Counted from the first letter of the stretch, positions 18,375-25,739 are shown. The stretch: 54,461 nt of DNA from Candidatus Blastococcus massiliensis AP3 (GCF_000582785.1 NZ_HG931173.1:130205-184665); one strand, 5' to 3'. The notes: generated by a model not told the origin, from the sequence alone. Made by a program: numbers and translations.

Positions 18375-19763
18375 ATGCCGGCGACACGACGCCAGTTCCT
18401 CGGGCTGACCGCCGTCGCCGGGTTGTCGCTGCTCACGGGTTGTTCCGCGAAGCAGTCGCCGGCCGCAGGTCCCCCGACAGCGGGGGGCCTGCGGCTCACG
18501 GCCGCACCGATGCGGCTGGACCTGGCCGGCCGCTCGGTGCCGACCTGGGGGTACGGCACGGTGCCCGGCCCCGAGATCCGGCTGCGCGCCGGGGACGTCA
18601 TGCGCGTCCAGCTGGAGAACGAGCTCCCGGAGGACACGACCGTCCACTGGCACGGGCTGGCACCGCCGAACGGGATGGACGGCGTCCCCGGGATCACCCA
18701 GGAGCCGGTGGCGTCGGGTGAGGGGTTCACCTACGAGTTCGAGACCGCGATCGCCGGCTCCTTCATGTACCACGCGCACGTCGGCATGCAGCTCGACCGC
18801 GGGCTGTACGGGCCACTGATCGTCGAGCCGCGGACCGAGGAGCTCGCCTACGACCGCGAGTACACGCTGATGCTGGACGACTGGCGGGACGGCGTGGACG
18901 ACCACGCCGGCCATGCCGGCCAGGGCTCGGCCCCTGCCGAGGAGGACCCCGACCCGGCCGACCTGGTCTCCTTCGGCGGCCGGGTCTACCCCCTGCTGCT
19001 GGTCAACGGCCGCCCACCGGAGGACGCCGCGGTGTTCGAGGCGCGCCCCGGCGACCGGCTGCGGCTGCGGGTCATGAACATCGCCGCGGACACCGGCTTC
19101 CGCTTCGCGATCGCCGGCCATCGGCTCACGGTCACGCACTCCGACGGCATGCCGGTGGAGCCGGTGACGGTCGACGCCCTGCGGCTGGGCATGGGCGAGC
19201 GCTACGACGTGCTCGTCGAGGCAGCACAGCCCGGAGGCGTGTGGCAGCTGGGCGTCCAGGCGGAGGGGCGCCGTGGCTGGGGTCGGGCGGTGCTGCGGTA
19301 CACCGGCAGCCAGGCGTCGGCTGCCCCCGTCGCCCACGACCGCCCGGCGGAGCTGGACGGGCGCCTGGTCTCCTACGACGAACTCCTCGCCGTCGAGCCG
19401 CTGGCGCTGCCTTCGGGAACGCCCGACCGCCAGTACGACCTGGTCCTCTCGGGCACGCAGATCGACAGGCAGAGTTTCCCCGACGCCGACCCGCTGCCGG
19501 TCGCCGAGGGCGAGTGGGTACGGGTCACCATGCGGAACACCAGCGCCAAGTGGCATCCCATGCACCTGCACGGCCATCACTTCCAGGTGCTGACGCCGTC
19601 GGGCCGCGGGCCGGTCAAGGACACGGTCTCCGTGCCGGCGCGGAACGGCATGGTCACCTTCGACTTCCTCGCCACCAACCCCGGCGACTGGCTGTTCCAC
19701 TGCCACAACCACCACCACATGGAGGACGGCATGGTCCGCCTGGTGCGGTACCTGCCCTCGTGA
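18375..19763 (+). CDS. Multicopper oxidase, Tat-exported lipoprotein
   Basis: 462-residue three-domain multicopper oxidase. The N-terminus ATRRQFLGLTAVAGLSLLTGC has a twin-arginine motif and a lipobox (Cys23), so it is probably folded before export and then lipid-anchored. All four copper blocks are present: HWHG 91-94, HAH 133-135, HPMHLHG 394-400 and HCHNHHHMEDGM 442-453, which hold the T1 and T2/T3 centres. A His/Asp/Gly-rich insert (DDHAGHAGQG, about 175-195) could bind metal. Likely a cuprous or phenolic oxidase; substrate not deducible. Co-transcribed with the cupredoxin-like gene. Confidence 0.92.
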   Translation: MPATRRQFLGLTAVAGLSLLTGCSAKQSPAAGPPTAGGLRLTAAPMRLDLAGRSVPTWGYGTVPGPEIRLRAGDVMRVQLENELPEDTTVHWHGLAPPNGMDGVPGITQEPVASGEGFTYEFETAIAGSFMYHAHVGMQLDRGLYGPLIVEPRTEELAYDREYTLMLDDWRDGVDDHAGHAGQGSAPAEEDPDPADLVSFGGRVYPLLLVNGRPPEDAAVFEARPGDRLRLRVMNIAADTGFRFAIAGHRLTVTHSDGMPVEPVTVDALRLGMGERYDVLVEAAQPGGVWQLGVQAEGRRGWGRAVLRYTGSQASAAPVAHDRPAELDGRLVSYDELLAVEPLALPSGTPDRQYDLVLSGTQIDRQSFPDADPLPVAEGEWVRVTMRNTSAKWHPMHLHGHHFQVLTPSGRGPVKDTVSVPARNGMVTFDFLATNPGDWLFHCHNHHHMEDGMVRLVRYLPS

Positions 19764-19829
19764 CCCCCCGGAGGGGAGCGCGGGCGCCCGACCGGCCCCG
19801 CTGGTCCGCGCCGGTCCTGGGGACGACGA

Positions 19830-19868
19830 AGGGCCAGGCTCCCCGGGTCTCCGGGTTCACCTGGCCCT
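19830..19868 (-). terminator. Hairpin downstream of tRNA-Val(CAC) and the oxidase gene
   Basis: AGGGCCAGG (19830-19838) pairs with CCTGGCCCT (19860-19868), with a second CCCGG/CCGGG stem inside. It lies between two convergent units and could end both. No T-run, as is usual at this GC content. Confidence 0.6.
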
Positions 19869-19877
19869 CTGTGCCGG

Positions 19878-19949
19878 TGGGCGATACTGGGTTCGAACCA
19901 GTGACCTCTTCGGTGTGAACGAAGCGCTCTACCACTGAGCCAATCGCCC
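19878..19949 (-). tRNA. tRNA-Val (CAC)
   Basis: 72-nt cloverleaf on the minus strand: acceptor GGGCGAT/ATCGCCC, D-arm GGCTCAGTGGTAGAGC, anticodon stem CTTCG/CGAAG around loop TTCACAC (anticodon CAC, reads GUG), T-arm CTGGTTCGAACCAG, discriminator A. The full 3' CCA is not encoded. Confidence 0.95.
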
Positions 19950-19991
19950 GGCGCGGTCCCGCAGGACCGCTGCACGAATTGTGCCAGACGC

Positions 19992-20480
19992 TCAGCGCCA
20001 GAGCGGAAGCCACCCCGGCACCCAGTCGGGCACGCCCACGATGTGCAGCGTCACGACCACCGCCCCGTAGACGAACGCCGCGGTGGCCGCGGCCAGCACC
20101 AGCCGGACCCACAAGCGCTGGGCGGCGACCCACTCCGTCCAGCGCTTCACGTGCGCCTTGGTGAACTCCAGGAGACGTTCGGCCCAGGTGAACTCGCTGG
20201 CCAGGACGAACAGGCCGGCGATCACCGTCAGCCAGCCCGGCCCGGGCAGCGGGATGGTGACCAGGCCGACGCACACGATCAGGGACCCGACCAGCCCGAC
20301 GGCGACCCGATAGGCGTGGTCGATGCTGCGGCGCCGGGCGAGCCGTCTGCGCCAGGCGGTGTCGGCCACCCGCTCCCGCAGGCTGTTCACGTCGTCCGCG
20401 TCGTACCGGGCTCGTCGCTCGTCCCGCGTCTCGGCCCCCGGGTGCCGGTCCGGCGGAGCCGCGGTCTCCTGTCCGCTCAG
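19992..20480 (-). CDS. PGPGW-motif membrane protein (TIGR02611 type)
   Basis: About 162 residues with two or three membrane helices: VGLVGSLIVCVGLVTIPLPGPGWLTVIAGLFVLASEF contains the PGPGW motif of TIGR02611 proteins, and LVLAAATAAFVYGAVVVTLHIV is a further helix. Function of the family is unknown. Start choice is unusual: no in-frame ATG, GTG or TTG fits, but a strong GGGGGAGGTG lies about 7 nt before a CTG at 20480, which I take as the start. The gene diverges from the ssgB-like gene; this pairing recalls the Streptomyces ssgB region. Confidence 0.72.
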   Translation of the reverse strand: MSGQETAAPPDRHPGAETRDERRARYDADDVNSLRERVADTAWRRRLARRRSIDHAYRVAVGLVGSLIVCVGLVTIPLPGPGWLTVIAGLFVLASEFTWAERLLEFTKAHVKRWTEWVAAQRLWVRLVLAAATAAFVYGAVVVTLHIVGVPDWVPGWLPLWR

Positions 20481-20718
20481 CTCGCCACCTCCCCCATCAC
20501 GCCTGCTCCGTCGCGTCGACGGCCGCCAGCAGCTTACGGGCGGGCGCGGATCCGGAGTCCGGTTCTCGACACCATCCGTCACGTCCGTCCCAATCCTGTT
20601 TCCGAACCCTTCTCGGCGGACACACACAGGACCATGACCGAGATCCGGGGCCGGTGGGACAGTTGTGACAGGAGTGGCGCCGCGCGTCACCCCCGCGTCG
20701 GAACGTCGTTGACCTGAC

Positions 20719-21183
20719 ATGACCAGCCGCTGGAACCCAGGGCACACCTCGCCCATCACGCTGCAGCTGATCGGTCCGCAGTCGTGGACCGAGGTGCCGG
20801 CCTTGCTCTGCTACGACGCCACTGACCCTTTCGCCGTGCGCATCGCGTTCGGCGAGATCGGTGACGACCGACAGGTCGTCGACACCGACGAGGGCATCGC
20901 GTGGCTGGTGAGCCGCGAACTGCTCCAGTCCGGTCTCGACCGGCCCTCCGGCGAGGGCGACGTGCGCGTCTGGCCGGCCCACGCGGCCAGCGACGTGCTC
21001 TTCCTGCACCTGCGCGCACCCTCGGGCGAGGCGCTGTTCGAGCTCTCCCGCGCCGTCGTCGCGGGCTTCCTCCGCCAGACCGAGGCCCTGGTGCCGTCGG
21101 GCACGGAGAGCGACCTGCTCGACCTCGACGACGAGCTGCACGTGCTGCTGTCCAACGGCGGGGCGGACCCCTCCGGCCGCTGA
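20719..21183 (+). CDS. ssgB: SsgA/SsgB-family sporulation and cell division regulator
   Basis: 154-residue SsgA-like protein. The family core is clear: LLCYDATDPFAVRIAF, WLVSRELLQSGLDRPSGEGDVRVWP and FLRQTEALVPSGTESDLLDLDDEL. In Streptomyces SsgB marks septum sites and recruits FtsZ; genera with one copy usually carry the SsgB type, so I use that symbol with moderate confidence. Ribosome site is weak. The divergent neighbour encodes a PGPGW membrane protein. Its presence suggests an organism with multi-cell or budding division or spores, as in Geodermatophilaceae. Confidence 0.85.
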   Translation: MTSRWNPGHTSPITLQLIGPQSWTEVPALLCYDATDPFAVRIAFGEIGDDRQVVDTDEGIAWLVSRELLQSGLDRPSGEGDVRVWPAHAASDVLFLHLRAPSGEALFELSRAVVAGFLRQTEALVPSGTESDLLDLDDELHVLLSNGGADPSGR

Positions 21184-21279
21184 CCTGCGGGAACGGCCCG
21201 GTCGCACCCCAGGGTGCGGCGGGGCCGGACCCCCCTGCTTGGAGGGCCCAGGACGGTCGGTTAGAGTTCTCCACGCACT

Positions 21280-21351
21280 GCGGATGTGGCTCAGTGGTAG
21301 AGCATCACCTTGCCAAGGTGAGGGTCGCGGGTTCGAATCCCGTCATCCGCT
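21280..21351 (+). tRNA. tRNA-Gly (GCC)
   Basis: 72 nt: acceptor GCGGATG/CATCCGC, D-arm GGCTCAGTGGTAGAGC, anticodon stem TCACC/GGTGA with loop TTGCCAA (anticodon GCC), T-arm CGGGTTCGAATCCCG, discriminator T. First of three tightly spaced tRNA genes. Confidence 0.96.
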
Positions 21352-21392
21352 CGGAACCTCGGGCGCTGGTCGAGAGACTGGCGCCCGCGTGC

Positions 21393-21463
21393 GGTGGAGT
21401 GGCCGAGAGGCGAGGCAACGGCCTGCAAAGCCGTCTACACGGGTTCAAATCCCGTCTCCACCT
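21393..21463 (+). tRNA. tRNA-Cys (GCA)
   Basis: 71 nt: acceptor GGTGGAG/CTCCACC, anticodon stem ACGGC/GCCGT with loop CTGCAAA (anticodon GCA), T-arm CGGGTTCAAATCCCG, discriminator T. Second gene of the cluster. Confidence 0.96.
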
Positions 21464-21519
21464 CGTTCTCCTCACGCGGAGCACGAGCGCGGAGGAGGGA
21501 CCGGTCGCGAGGCCGGGCC

Positions 21520-21594
21520 GGGCGATTGGCGCAGCGGTAGCGCGCTTCCCTGACACGGAAGAGGTCACTGGTTCGATCCCAGTATCGCCCACCA
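21520..21594 (+). tRNA. tRNA-Val (GAC), integration target
   Basis: Cloverleaf with acceptor GGGCGAT/ATCGCCC, anticodon stem CTTCC/GGAAG around loop CTGACAC (anticodon GAC) and encoded CCA at 21592-21594. Its 3' 51 bp (21544-21594) recur exactly at 23128-23178, marking it as the attachment site of the adjacent integrase element. The gene itself stays complete. Confidence 0.97.
21544..21594 (+). repeat. attL: 51-bp direct repeat in tRNA-Val 3' half
   Basis: Identical to 23128-23178 over 51 bp, from the 5' side of the anticodon stem to the CCA end. This is the standard attachment core for tyrosine integrases that use tRNA genes. Confidence 0.93.
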
Positions 21595-21607
21595 GCAAAG
21601 CCGCAGG

Positions 21608-22771
21608 TCAGAGCCCCAGCCCACCAGGGCTGGGGCTCTCTTGCTTTCCGGGCGTGTGTAAGGCGTGGGTCGCGGCGCCGGGGTCGCTCGCCCACGCAGC
21701 CCGCACGCTTTCGTGCGCGTCCGGCGACAGGTGCGCGTACACGCTGATCAGCCGCGCCGACGAGTGGCCGAGGATCTTCTGGATCTCCCGGTCTGGCACG
21801 CCCGCCTGCACCAGCCACGACGCACACGTGTGTCGCATCAGGTACGGCTTCCCCGGCGCAACGCCCGCCTCCCGCAGCGCCGGATCCCACACGCGGCGAG
21901 CGAAGTTGCGGTCCTCCACGCGCCCACCTTCCGGCGCGGTGAACAACGGCCCGGTCGCACGATCCCCCGCCCACCGCCACAGCAGGTCCCCGACCTCCGG
22001 CGGGAACGGGACCAGCCGCGACGCCGACTCGGTCTTGCCGCCGTCCCGCATCCCGTACCGCGTGTTCACCTGCTCCACCCGGACCAGGCCTCGGTCGAAG
22101 TCGATGTGCTCCACGTCGAGGCCGGCGAGCTCCCCAGGTCTCAGACCGGAGAAGCAGCCGAGCCCGACGAACGCCTGCCACATCGGCGCCAGCGGATCCG
22201 GCTCCGTCCGGTCGGTGCGCGGCACCTGTAGGGTGCGGTTGGCGAGCGCCAACTGAATGCGGTCGTACTCGTGGCGCGTCAGCCACCGCTCCGCAGGCTT
22301 CACGATCCTCGGCAGCGTCACCTCCACACACGGCGAGGCGTGCAGCTTGTTCGACAGCACCGCGTCCGCGAGCATCTTCGACAGCAGGTTGTACGCCGCC
22401 GAGATCGTCGGAGCCCCCAGCCCGGCGTCCGCCATGTCGTTCACCCACGCCTGCACGTCCAGGCGGTCGATCTGCGCCAGCGGCCACGACGCCCACCGCG
22501 GCTTGATGTGGATGCGCCAGTGGGAGTCGTTCTTCGCGGCCGTGTTCGGTGCCACCCGCCGGGCCGCGAACCACTTCGCTGCCCAGTCTCCCACGGTCAG
22601 CTTGCCGTCCACGACGACAGAAGAGCCGCGGGCGAACGTGGCTTCGAGGTCGCGAGCCTTCTGCTCCACGACTCGCTTGAGGGGGTCGGTGATGCTTCGG
22701 CGCGAGCCGTCCGGTAGCCGGACCTTGGTGTTCCAGCTACCGGACGGGAGCTTTGTCGGCTTGGGTGCCAT
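21608..22771 (-). CDS. Tyrosine site-specific integrase
   Basis: 387-residue phage-type integrase that recombines the element's att site with the tRNA-Val gene. N-terminal arm-binding domain (GSWNTKVRLPDGSRRS), core-binding SAM-like domain (LTVGDWAAKWFAARRVAP, about 58-150) and C-terminal catalytic domain with Arg211 (SGLRPGEL), Arg313-His314 (YLMRHTCASW), His336 (LGHSSA) and Tyr345 (SVYAHL). The first residue of the H-x-x-R box is Tyr. Start ATG 22771. The stop lies 14 bp from attL, and the last codons form a terminator hairpin. A TTA codon near the end is rare for this genome. Confidence 0.95.
   Translation of the reverse strand: MAPKPTKLPSGSWNTKVRLPDGSRRSITDPLKRVVEQKARDLEATFARGSSVVVDGKLTVGDWAAKWFAARRVAPNTAAKNDSHWRIHIKPRWASWPLAQIDRLDVQAWVNDMADAGLGAPTISAAYNLLSKMLADAVLSNKLHASPCVEVTLPRIVKPAERWLTRHEYDRIQLALANRTLQVPRTDRTEPDPLAPMWQAFVGLGCFSGLRPGELAGLDVEHIDFDRGLVRVEQVNTRYGMRDGGKTESASRLVPFPPEVGDLLWRWAGDRATGPLFTAPEGGRVEDRNFARRVWDPALREAGVAPGKPYLMRHTCASWLVQAGVPDREIQKILGHSSARLISVYAHLSPDAHESVRAAWASDPGAATHALHTPGKQESPSPGGLGL
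21610..21639 (+). terminator. Strong hairpin just inside attL
   Basis: A 13-bp perfect stem (21610-21622 with 21627-21639) and 4-nt loop ACCA, followed by CTTGCTTTCC. It sits 16 bp after the tRNA-Val CCA end and can end the tRNA cluster transcript; the same bases encode the integrase C-terminus on the other strand. Confidence 0.8.
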
Positions 22772-22782
22772 GCCCCATTCTC

Positions 22783-22986
22783 TCAGGCCGACAGGCGCGT
22801 GTCCGTGATCGCGGCGATAGCGGCGTCCTGATCCGCGTCCGACGCCGCACGGATGCGCGCCCGGAACATCGGCACGTCGACCCCGCAGAACTCGGCCATC
22901 GCCTCGAGGTCGAGACAGCCGGCCCACGCCTCGGCGAACATGGCCGAGGGGATCAGCATCAGCGCCGCCCAGTCGGTAGCGGTCCA
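22783..22986 (-). pseudogene. Possible ImmA/IrrE-like C-terminal remnant
   Basis: An open frame of 67 codons ending 11 bp ahead of the integrase start and opening directly after an in-frame TGA, with no normal start at its beginning. The translation WAALMLIPSAMFAEAWAG, then LEAMAEFCGVDVPMFRARI, resembles the C-terminal segment of ImmA/IrrE-type peptidases (large-to-small residue pattern before a helix and an XRE-like end). These often accompany repressors in integrative elements. An internal ATG could give a 58-residue protein instead. Tentative. Confidence 0.35.
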
Positions 22987-23127
22987 TCACGGCTGGGCGT
23001 GTGTGTTGGCAAAGGTCGACGTGTGTAAATCATGTGTAAGCACTTCCACATACCTAGGCATATAGAACCGATGTAGTGGGATGAACGACCAGCTCAGCGC
23101 GTTGCCGCAGGTCAGCGCGATGCCCTG

Positions 23128-23178
23128 GCTTCCCTGACACGGAAGAGGTCACTGGTTCGATCCCAGTATCGCCCACCA
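23128..23178 (+). repeat. attR: second copy of the 51-bp tRNA-Val segment
   Basis: Exact copy of 21544-21594. It lacks the 5' half of the tRNA and so is not a functional tRNA gene. A terminator-like hairpin follows at once, probably the original terminator of the tRNA gene. Confidence 0.93.
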
Positions 23179-23179
23179 C

Positions 23180-23209
23180 GCCCCACCTGCGGTCCGCCGC
23201 CGGTGGGGC
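23180..23209 (+). terminator. Hairpin after attR, ancestral tRNA-Val terminator
   Basis: GCCCCACC (23180-23187) pairs with GGTGGGGC (23202-23209), followed by TTTCC. Before the element inserted this would have lain directly behind tRNA-Val(GAC). Confidence 0.65.
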
Positions 23210-23279
23210 TTTCCGCATTGCGCAGGCCGGCCTCGGACCCAGGTGGTCCCCCGGCGCCCGGGCACCTAGCCTCGGTGTC

Positions 23280-23555
23280 GTGCCCGATGCCCGCCCGGTC
23301 AGCGACGAGGACGGGGAGCGCATCACCGCCGCGCTCGCCGGCGTGCGCGCCGCCCAGGACGAACTGGAGCGGGCCGTCGCCCAGGCCCTCGGGAGCGGGG
23401 CGTCCGTACGGGCGGTGTCCGAGCTCGGGCTCTCCCCGAACACGGTGCAGAAGTACGGACGCGCCCACGGCTGGCCCACCGAGGAGAACCGCGCTCGCTT
23501 CAACGAATCCCGATGGGACCGGTACGGCCGCGAGGAGGGCGAGAGGCACCGCTGA
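23280..23555 (+). CDS. Small hypothetical protein with helix-turn-helix-like segment
   Basis: 91 residues starting at GTG. The middle part ASVRAVSELGLSPNTVQKYGRAHGW looks like a helix-turn-helix of the resolvase/MerR-like kind, preceded by an alanine-rich helix (ITAALAGVRAAQDELERAVAQAL) and followed by a polar tail. Codon use has strong GC at third positions, supporting a real gene. Lies just outside attR, so it is chromosomal and not cargo of the element. Function unknown; a DNA-binding role is only a guess. Confidence 0.6.
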   Translation: MPDARPVSDEDGERITAALAGVRAAQDELERAVAQALGSGASVRAVSELGLSPNTVQKYGRAHGWPTEENRARFNESRWDRYGREEGERHR

Positions 23556-23708
23556 GGGGGCGACTCCCGCCAGCCGCAGTGTGGACCGACGAGAGCCTGA
23601 CCCGGAGGCTGCGGTGTTCAACCCCCTTGGCTGGTCCCGACCCTACGGAGTTCCCGACCGCGGCGCGCTCACCTCAGCAGGTGCTCACACGCTGACCGTC
23701 CGGTCGGG

Positions 23709-24455
23709 TCACCCGGACGTCTCGCCCGGCCCGTCCGGGGACGGCAGGACGCCGGTGTGCACCAGGGTGTCCGCGATCTCGCGCACCTTGGTGTTGGTGC
23801 GCATCGAGACCTGGGCGAGCAGCTGGAAGGCCTGGTCAGCGGTGAGCTTGTGCCGCTCCATGAGGATGCCTTTCGCCTGGTCGATGACGGCGCGGGACTC
23901 GATCGCCGCCTGCAGGTTGTCGGCGAGATCCCGGGCGGTGCTGTACGCGTGGATGTTGCCCAGCGCCACCGCGGCGTACGGGCCGAAGCGGGTGGCTTCG
24001 GCCTTGCTGTCCTCGTCGAAGGCGCGCGGGCGACGGGCGTAGATGTTCAGCGCGCCGATCATGTCGTCGTCGATCGCCAGGGGCACCGACAGGGAGCTGA
24101 GGTTGCCGTGCTCGGCTGCCCGGCGCGAGTACTCGGCCCACCGGGACTCGATGCGGGTGTCGAGGATCTCGACCAGCTCTCCGGTCGCGGCCGCATGCAG
24201 GCAGGGCCCGGCGTCCTGGCTGTACTGGACCTCGTCCAGCGCGGTGGCGAGCTCGCCGGTGGACACCATCGTCGACGGCCGATTCTGGACCCTGACGTAG
24301 ATCGACGCCTCGGGGTCGCCGGGCAGGACGGACTTGGACAGGTCCACCACCCGCTGCAGGAGGGCCTCGAGGGGCTGGCCGCGAAGACTGAGCCGGCCGA
24401 GCTGCTCGAGCGCCTCGTCGGCGCGGCTCGAACGGGACGCATGGTTGCTGGACAC
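23709..24455 (-). CDS. GAF-ANTAR domain regulator
   Basis: About 248 residues. A GAF domain (roughly 35-175, with AGPCLHAAATGELVEI and HGNLSSLSVPLAIDDDMIGALNIYA) is joined to a C-terminal ANTAR domain (ESRAVIDQAKGILMERHKLTADQAFQLL). ANTAR domains bind paired RNA hairpins and stop premature transcription termination; the GAF part senses an unknown ligand. I prefer the GTG at 24455, which has CGGAGG upstream, over the GTG at 24479 that would add eight residues. Monocistronic by appearance. The related PdtaR-like protein of this window lies at 38216-38815. Confidence 0.88.
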   Translation of the reverse strand: MSSNHASRSSRADEALEQLGRLSLRGQPLEALLQRVVDLSKSVLPGDPEASIYVRVQNRPSTMVSTGELATALDEVQYSQDAGPCLHAAATGELVEILDTRIESRWAEYSRRAAEHGNLSSLSVPLAIDDDMIGALNIYARRPRAFDEDSKAEATRFGPYAAVALGNIHAYSTARDLADNLQAAIESRAVIDQAKGILMERHKLTADQAFQLLAQVSMRTNTKVREIADTLVHTGVLPSPDGPGETSG

Positions 24456-24623
24456 AGGCCTCGGCCTCCGGATAGGCACCGGGGCGGATGACCTCGGCAG
24501 GACCCCGAACGATTCGGGACCCGCACGCGCGCGCCGACTGTGTGACGCAGACGGCCTCAGACTAGACCAGGCCGATCGCGAGCGATACGGCCGCTCGCAG
24601 CGTCGAGGCGCGGTAGCCCGAGG

Positions 24624-25220
24624 TCAGGCACGCGCCGGTTCCACGCGTTCCCGCCAGAACCGGTCCACCTGCTCGGCCAGCTGTTCCCGGCTGCCGCTGT
24701 TGTCCAGCACGACGTCCGCGACGGCCCGCCGCTGCTCGTCGGTGGCCTGGGCGTCGATGCGCGCCCGGGCGTCGTCCTCGGTCATGCCGCGCTCCACGAG
24801 CCGCGCCAGGCGGGTGGGCAGGTCGACCTCGACGACGAGCACGAGGTCGTAGGAGCCGGCCTGCCCGGTCTCCACCAGGAGCGGCACGTCGTTGACGATG
24901 ACGGCGTCCTGCGGCGCGGCCGCGGTCAGCCGGCCCGCCGTCTCGCGCACCAGCGGATGAATGATGCCGTCCAGCCGGGCCCGTGCGGCCGGGTCGGCGA
25001 AGACGACTCCGGCCAGGGCGGGGCGGTCCAGCGTGCCGTCCGCCGTCAGGACGCCGTCGCCGAACGCCTCGACCACCGCGGCCAGCCCTGCGGTGCCCGG
25101 CTCCACGACCTCCCGTGCGATGCGGTCGGCGTCGATGACGATCGCCCCGCGGGACGCCAGCAGGGCCGAGACGGTGCTCTTGCCCGAGCCGATCCCACCG
25201 GTCAGTCCGATCCGCAGCAT
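24624..25220 (-). CDS. coaE: Dephospho-CoA kinase
   Basis: Last step of coenzyme A synthesis, phosphorylating the 3'-hydroxyl of dephospho-CoA. 198 residues. P-loop [12 protein letters not shown] is at 5-16, then [22 protein letters not shown] and [11 protein letters not shown], all typical of CoaE, and the lid region [18 protein letters not shown]. Start at ATG 25220, which places the P-loop at the N-terminus as usual; the frame runs further upstream without support. In mycobacteria coaE also neighbours rpsA. Confidence 0.96.
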   Translation of the reverse strand: MLRIGLTGGIGSGKSTVSALLASRGAIVIDADRIAREVVEPGTAGLAAVVEAFGDGVLTADGTLDRPALAGVVFADPAARARLDGIIHPLVRETAGRLTAAAPQDAVIVNDVPLLVETGQAGSYDLVLVVEVDLPTRLARLVERGMTEDDARARIDAQATDEQRRAVADVVLDNSGSREQLAEQVDRFWRERVEPARA

Positions 25221-25364
25221 GTGCGCAGAGTAGCGACCGGGCGGGGGGCAGATCACGGAGAGGTAACACGCGGCGATGTCTCCCGCGCGTCGCACCAGTC
25301 ACACCAGTCACACGACCTAACGTCCGACCCGGCGATCTTCCCCGCCGAGAGAGGCAGAACCACC

Positions 25365-25637
25365 ATGTCCCGTCACAGTCCTGCTGGCGCCCCGTCGACC
25401 CGCGCTGCCCGTCGTGGCGCCGGCCGTCACCGCGTGGGTGCGCCCACCGGCGTGCGGTGCTCGGACATCCCCGCCGTCCGCGAGCGCATGGAGTTCCAGC
25501 GGCCGGTCGCCGGCCCGCGCAACTCCTTCCTCCGCTGGCTGGTGCAGACGCCCCCGGCCGGCCGGCACACCTGGTCGTTCCTCGCCGGCAACGGCGGCCG
25601 GCCCCGCACCGCGTTCGCCATCATCCTCAGCCTCTAG
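25365..25637 (+). CDS. Small basic hypothetical protein
   Basis: 90 residues, divergent from coaE. The N-terminal 30 residues are Arg/Ala/Gly-rich; the C-terminal half (RMEFQRPVAGPRNSFLRWLVQTPPAG and HTWSFLAGNGGRPRTAFAIILSL) is more ordered and ends in a short hydrophobic run. GAGAGG lies 11 bases before the ATG, third codon positions are strongly GC, and a near-perfect palindromic terminator follows. I recognise no family. Probably a real small gene, but without homology evidence. Confidence 0.5.
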   Translation: MSRHSPAGAPSTRAARRGAGRHRVGAPTGVRCSDIPAVRERMEFQRPVAGPRNSFLRWLVQTPPAGRHTWSFLAGNGGRPRTAFAIILSL

Positions 25638-25667
25638 CCGGGCCCGCCTCCCTCGCCGACGCCGCGA

Positions 25668-25700
25668 GAGGCCCCGTGGACCACTGGTCCACGGGGCCTC
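25668..25700 (+). terminator. Near-perfect palindrome behind the small ORF
   Basis: Two 16-bp arms (25668-25683 and 25685-25700) around a single base, reading GAGGCCCCGTGGACCA on the left arm. Likely terminator of the plus-strand small gene, which converges on rpsA. Confidence 0.75.
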
Positions 25701-25739
25701 TGGCGTGTCCGGAGGTCGGCGCAGCCCGGAGAACGCCGA

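Larger units (their letters stand above)
21544..23178. mobile_element. Minimal integrative element in tRNA-Val(GAC)
   Basis: About 1.6 kb between two copies of a 51-bp tRNA-Val segment. The only full gene is a tyrosine integrase reading toward attL. There is no excisionase, replication, transfer or phage gene, and a short frame upstream of the integrase resembles the C-terminal end of an ImmA/IrrE peptidase. It therefore looks like a decayed remnant of an integrative plasmid or prophage, or a satellite that depends on a helper. The part near attR (22990-23100) is AT-richer than the rest of the window, in keeping with foreign origin. Confidence 0.88.

Noticed and set aside
20665-20690. GTGAC-n16-GTCAC inverted repeat ahead of the ssgB-like gene as a BldD site
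   Set aside because: Half-sites are short, spacing is long and the flanking consensus is missing; chance occurrence is plausible.
23128-23178. Second tRNA-Val gene
   Set aside because: Only the 3' 51 bp are present; acceptor 5' strand and D-arm are missing, so it is an att repeat.
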